From Cepaea nemoralis (taxonomy: Eukaryota; Mollusca; Gastropoda; Stylommatophora; Helicidae), in assembly GCA_014155875.1 (NCBI GenBank), contig JACEFZ010018337.1, forward strand, positions 140,001-204,000: DNA of 64,000 nucleotides. Reading direction: 5' to 3'. Shown piece after piece: positions 60,465 to 64,000 of the stretch; the stretch's first letter is position 1; the number at the start of each line of letters is the position of its first letter. The notes below the pieces were generated by a model. It saw nothing but the letters and a program-made list of their open reading frames with translations, made no database searches and was not told the origin of the DNA. The translations under genes and the position numbers were made by a program.

Positions 60465-60830
60465 GAAGTGAGGAATTAAAGCAGCCATGAGCAGGACGTG
60501 ACGATTCCCTCGGTGAGCCCAGCACCAGAGCGCTATGTGTCGGCTCTGCAATTATGGAAGCCACCCAGGATGGCGGAAAATGCCATGGAATGGCCCTGCC
60601 TTCCTTTGAGGGATGACCGTGCAGCCTTCGACTGTTCCAATTTGACCAGCTGGGAGGTGGACGGTACCACAAAAAAGTGAGAGTCTCCCAGGAATGCTAC
60701 CTGGTCAAAAAAGCACGCAAAAGCCGGATGTGTTGGCCTACGTGTTTCGGCCCAAGGGCGCATACCTAGACACACCGCAATCACATCTGAAAAAACACTC
60801 CGGATGAACGCAAAGAAGAAGAAGAAGAAA
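60465..60830. repeat. Interspersed repeat R, copy 2
   Basis: The second, more diverged copy of the repeat at 58190-58513. Ends near AAGAAGAAGAAGAAA (60813-60830). Confidence 0.75.
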
Positions 60831-60880
60831 CCATGTTATTCTGATGTTTACTAGCTTAATTGAATATGAATCCATGTTGA

Positions 60881-61095
60881 GGAGCAGTTGGCCGAGTGGC
60901 TAGAACGCCGAACTCTCCTTCGGGAGACCAGGGTTCGATCCCTCAGTAAGGTGTGGGATTTTTTTCTATCGGGGGAAAAAAGAAAATCCTAATATGCACA
61001 GTTCGCGGCGACTGCACTAGCCAGGCGGCCTTAATTCCTCAGGCTCAAAGACACCTCTGCCATATACCACAAGTTACTATATTGGCAGTAAATGA
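60881..61095 (+). mobile_element. tRNA-derived SINE (family 4)
   Basis: GGAGCAGTTGGCCGAGTGGC (A-box at 60889-60901) and CCAGGGTTCGATCCCTCAG (B-box around 60928-60946) give a tRNA Leu/Ser-like head. The acceptor stem cannot pair and no CCA-compatible end is present, so it is not a tRNA gene. The body runs to about 61095. It is flanked by GTTATTCTGATGTTTACT repeats at 60836 and 61098, which belong to a ~41-bp tandem repeat (a third unit at 61139). Confidence 0.7.
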
Positions 61096-61182
61096 CAGTT
61101 ATTCTGATGTTTACTGCATTAATTGTATATGAACCCATGTTATTCTGTTGTTTACTGCTTGTGTCAGATTTTATTCCATATG

Positions 61183-61488
61183 GGTACTTCAATTTTAATT
61201 CACCGCAACAAAGAAAAATCCCTTCGAGCCTCATTTGCATCGGTCCGGCAATCATTTTCCGGTTTAGTGTTCGGAGGCCTGCTAGACCGATCGATGGATG
61301 TTTTTTTAGTTTTGGGCCCTCACTGACAGTGAGGGCCCTACGGGCCCAAAAACTTAAAAACATCCATCGATCGGTCTAGCAGTCCACCGAACACTAACCG
61401 GAAAATGATTGCCGGACCGATGCAAATGAGGCTCGAAGGGATTCCTCTTTGTTTGCGGTTGTTTGCGGTGAATTAAAATTGAAGTACC
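61183..61488. mobile_element. Foldback MITE with long inverted repeats and 9-bp TSD
   Basis: TTCCATATG flanks the element exactly at 61174-61182 and 61489-61497. The 306-bp element is almost wholly one inverted repeat: ends GGTACTTCAATTTTAATTCA on both strands, arms ~150 bp, centre CCTCACTGACAGTGAGG at 61319-61335. It has no coding sequence. A 9-bp duplication with long TIRs suggests mobilisation by a Mutator-like transposase, by inference only. Confidence 0.9.
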
Positions 61489-61497
61489 TTCCATATG

Positions 61498-61984
61498 TAT
61501 ATTCTTTAAATAATAAACAATTGGAATGTAATCCCTGCCACACGTCTGAGCAACAAATCACAGTCAATTATTTCACCACATGATACATTTTCAACATCAC
61601 ATTTACAACTTATTGTGATGAATTAAAAACCAATAATACAAAGACAGCTGGCTTGTAAATTGTAGGAAACAGAAGTTTTCAAAGCTATTGTCTACACCAC
61701 TTATCTTGTGAAAATAAGCACACAAGAAAAATTGACACCAGTCAAGTAATGATCAGTGCATCATCAGTATATTCACACTACAGAAAATGTATGTTCAACT
61801 GAACTTCACATATAAAGTAATTCATGGTTACATTTTTACATGCACATTTTATATATAGCATGGCACATGCAGTGAAATCAAAAGGAACAGTAAAATGGTT
61901 AATCATTTTCGGGAAAGTACTGAAATATTTCGTGTAAGGTGTTAATTATTTGAAAATGCTCGACACAGTGGTGATAGAAAGTTA
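61498..61984. other. No recognisable gene
   Basis: AT-rich sequence after the MITE. No motif or repeat identified. Confidence 0.45.
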
Positions 61985-62570
61985 AGAATATGGTCTCAGC
62001 TTGATTAGCAAGAAGACAGAAGTAATGAAACATTAAAGAAACAAATCGTGTCAAAATGTAATGAAATAATTGGAATTAATTTGGGGCAAATAAAGAAATT
62101 CAAATATTTTGCTCGATATAGAACAATTATGAGAACGCCTTGAACCAAGACAAATAGATTGATGAAGCCTTCTTGACAGAAATCATACTATGAATAGAAC
62201 TAGAAAAAAAAGGTCGCTTAAAAGTTGACAAGGTCGACTTCATTGCACTGGGTTATTATCCCATATGGCTCTGTCTCTTTCCGCAGCGCGGAAAGCGTCG
62301 CACAAAGCACGAACTCCGTAGCTCCAACGACGACCTCCAAGAGTCTCCAAATAAATGCACTCGTGAACCGAAGGATGCGGCCCGGAATCGAACCCACAAT
62401 CTTCGGAGCCCGAGACTGACGACTTAACCACTTTGCCACGGAGACTCCCAAGAGTCCCTATGAAGAGAACTGGCTGCTTGTATCAGAAACAGACAATCTA
62501 CATTCTTTGGACATACCACGAGGAAAGTAAACTGGAAAATATCTTGACTTCCTGGCGATAAGCAGTTTCC
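61985..62570 (+). pseudogene. Decayed LINE ORF2 remnant split by a SINE
   Basis: Before the SINE: GLSLISKKTEVM (the LELNCKKTQVMVV block) and a KFKYFARYRTI-like stretch corresponding to the YLGT region. After it (62472-62570): RKRQSTFFGHTTRKVNWKIS-like residues, the conserved FFGHVMRR block, read across frames. Highly degenerate; family unknown. Confidence 0.5.
62202..62457 (-). mobile_element. tRNA-derived SINE (family 1), with TSD
   Basis: CTATGAATAGAACT (62188-62201) and CTATGAAGAGAACT (62458-62471) flank it (14-bp duplication, one mismatch). The reverse strand contains TGGCAAAGTGGTTAAGTCG (A-box) and GGTTCGATTCCGG (B-box). Homologous to 4523-4790 along its length. Confidence 0.88.
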
Positions 62571-62584
62571 TGGTGTGAAGCTTC

Positions 62585-63067
62585 ATGAGCTATGAATGGG
62601 ATACGAACAAGGCAATATGGCAGCATAGACTTATACCGGTGTATAGTGAAGGTGGCTTCCCATGGCCAAAGATGCTAGGATATGTGTGGGGACACGAAGC
62701 GCCGGCTGGACGACGTTCTCCTCCAAAAGGGAGTGGTGGTTTGGGAGCAGGCACATTTCAAAGTTGTGGGACATGTAGGAAGACAATGCAACATCTCGAT
62801 ACCTGGTTCGAACGCACGACAGGAGAAAGATACCCTGAATCATTGCCCACCCCCAGAAACTGTCTGGAAGATAAAGGGCCGAAACATTCCAGGAAGGGGA
62901 GGGGGGACACTTCTGACGATCAGAATCCTCATGTCGTGCTTGCTCCGCGGCGGAGTTTTTATCAATTACAACAAGAAAGTTTGAAAATACAAGAAGCATG
63001 GGATGATGTGAGGTGTTGGGTGGAAAGAAGCAGTACCCACAAGTGCATCCCCCGTACCAAGGAGTGA
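62585..63067 (+). other. Unidentified 160-codon open frame
   Basis: Open from ATG 62585 to 63067, GC-richer than the surroundings. It contains a CX2C pair (SCGTCRKT) followed by HLDTWFERTTGERYPESL, and many Arg/Lys/Pro. Overlapping frames on both strands are also open, so composition alone could explain it. No homologue recognised; it may be part of an unknown mobile element. Confidence 0.3.
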
Positions 63068-63161
63068 TAGAGAGGTGGAACTGGTTTCCAAAAGTGTGGA
63101 AATGTCACTAAAGGGTGATGTGACACGAAAGGACTTTGGAGGTCTAGGGGACTCCCGGATA

Positions 63162-63289
63162 GTTAGTTAGTTAGTTAGTCGTGGTTCCAACTTCACGGCA
63201 ACGGGTCGTCCCGACATTGCCCCGTTCCTGTGCCAGTGAATATCACACTAAATGTTCCTCACTTCCCTATGTGAACAATGGAATAGAAA
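63162..63289 (-). mobile_element. Short retroposon sharing a SINE 3' domain (copy 2)
   Basis: The (TAGT)n start on the + strand, then GGTTCCAACTTCACGGCAAC and TGTGAACAATGGAATAGAA, same limits as 28843-28974. No target duplication recognised. Confidence 0.75.
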
Positions 63290-63394
63290 GGAGTATCGGC
63301 AAGCCAACAGTCCCACAGGTACACTGTGCATAATGCCGCCGCTAGAATGCCAACACAAAAGTCCTCCATGAAAAATACAGTTCATCATCGATGG

Positions 63395-63557
63395 AAACGG
63401 CAGTCACCAAAAAGACTTAATTGACCCAGGTTTTTTCCCATACGGTTCGGTCTCTTTCCGCAGGACGACCCACCTAAAGCGCCGCACAAAGCACGAACTC
63501 CGGAGCTCCAGCGGCGACTCCCAGGAGTCTCCTGAAAACTGCACTCGTGAGCCGAAA
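63395..63557 (-). mobile_element. SINE family 1, partial copy
   Basis: Matches 62240-62372 (CCCATACGGTTCGGTCTCTT, CCGCACAAAGCACGAACTCC, GAGTCTCCTGAAAACTGCAC). The tRNA-like head is missing, so the copy is truncated at its 5' end on the reverse strand. Confidence 0.75.
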
Positions 63558-64000
63558 AAGCAAACCAGTCAATCCAGCAACAGCCGGTCGCCATCGTTCC
63601 GAATAAGCTACAAACACGCTACAAACAACCGCAGACAGATGTAAAAGCATTTCACGCGAAACTCACAGCTCACAGTGTCGCGCCACGCACTCATTCAGTA
63701 GCAGGGCGATGGAACCATATCCTCCATAGTCGCCTCTTACGACGTGCATGGTAGGCAACAGTGTTACTATTCTTTGCTCCCCTGTATGGGCCCTAGCAAC
63801 ACGCGGGCGTCCCGGATATCTGAAAGAAACCACACTAAATTCTGTTCCTCCCAAGAGAACAAAGTTAGCTCAAGAACGCCCAACTTTATCAATTTTCCTA
63901 ATTAGGTCAAATGGTGCAATAATATATTAGATGTAAAAGAATTCTCCTGGATGGACAATGGGAACCTGGGAGTTTACCGTGGGATCAGTAGATTAAGCTG
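63558..64000. other. No recognisable gene
   Basis: Open frames at 63663-63854 and 63748-63930 overlap on opposite strands and lack motifs. Nothing supported. Confidence 0.4.

Noticed and set aside
60881..60960. Functional tRNA gene
   Set aside because: Only A- and B-box regions resemble a tRNA. The acceptor arm does not pair and the sequence continues into a SINE body.

Overview
This window looks like repeat-rich, AT-rich DNA from an invertebrate animal. Mollusc or another lophotrochozoan is my best guess, but no sequence here proves it. The evidence is spliced extracellular-matrix-type exons, several LINE families with simple-repeat tails, tRNA-derived SINEs, a mariner, Ty3/gypsy-class LTR elements and very long (AT)n, (CA)n and (GA)n tracts. 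There are no bacterial operons, CRISPR arrays or convincing stand-alone tRNA genes.

Host gene: three exons on the + strand (6520-6862, 15445-15662, 34396-34735) encode von Willebrand factor A (vWA) domain halves. Their phases fit (0/1, 1/0, 0/1), so they splice in frame as second half of one vWA, then first half and second half of the next. The gene resembles collagen VI, matrilin or other multi-vWA matrix proteins and probably begins upstream of the window. The introns are about 8.6 kb and 18.7 kb and are almost entirely transposons.

Layout: 1-6.4 kb holds degenerate tandem repeats and a 76-bp satellite split by a SINE. 6.5-15.7 kb holds vWA exons, LINE fragments, a rearranged mariner and a LINE ORF1 interrupted by another LINE. 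16.1-28.8 kb is a nest: a reverse-strand LINE (family A) broken first by a complete 10.3-kb LTR retrotransposon with a 5-bp target duplication, itself carrying a solo LTR, and again by a tandem element with 402-bp units. 28.8-38 kb holds several LINE families, a young LINE A copy and a vWA exon. 38.1-46.8 kb is a second LTR element, gag-protease only, inserted into a SINE. 47.1-55.8 kb is a third LTR element, with a solo LTR and two retroposons inside. 55.8-64 kb holds a 28S-like retroposon, a 1.4-kb G-poor CACCC tract, a second young LINE A copy, SINEs and a foldback MITE.

Most interesting: each 402-bp unit at 27337-28541 contains a complete type I hammerhead ribozyme motif (conserved CTGACGA and GAAA cores, 6-bp stem I, 4-bp stem II, very short palindromic stem III). 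An 86-88-bp copy of the element near 8.8 kb has its 5' end at the predicted cleavage site and is flanked by a target duplication. This points to a ribozyme-bearing, non-autonomous retroelement (retrozyme or Penelope-like terminal repeat) lying in sense orientation inside the vWA gene's large intron. A second theme is that two of the LTR elements carry integrase upstream of reverse transcriptase (gag-PR-INT-RT-RH), the Gmr1-type order that is unusual for Ty3/gypsy sequences.
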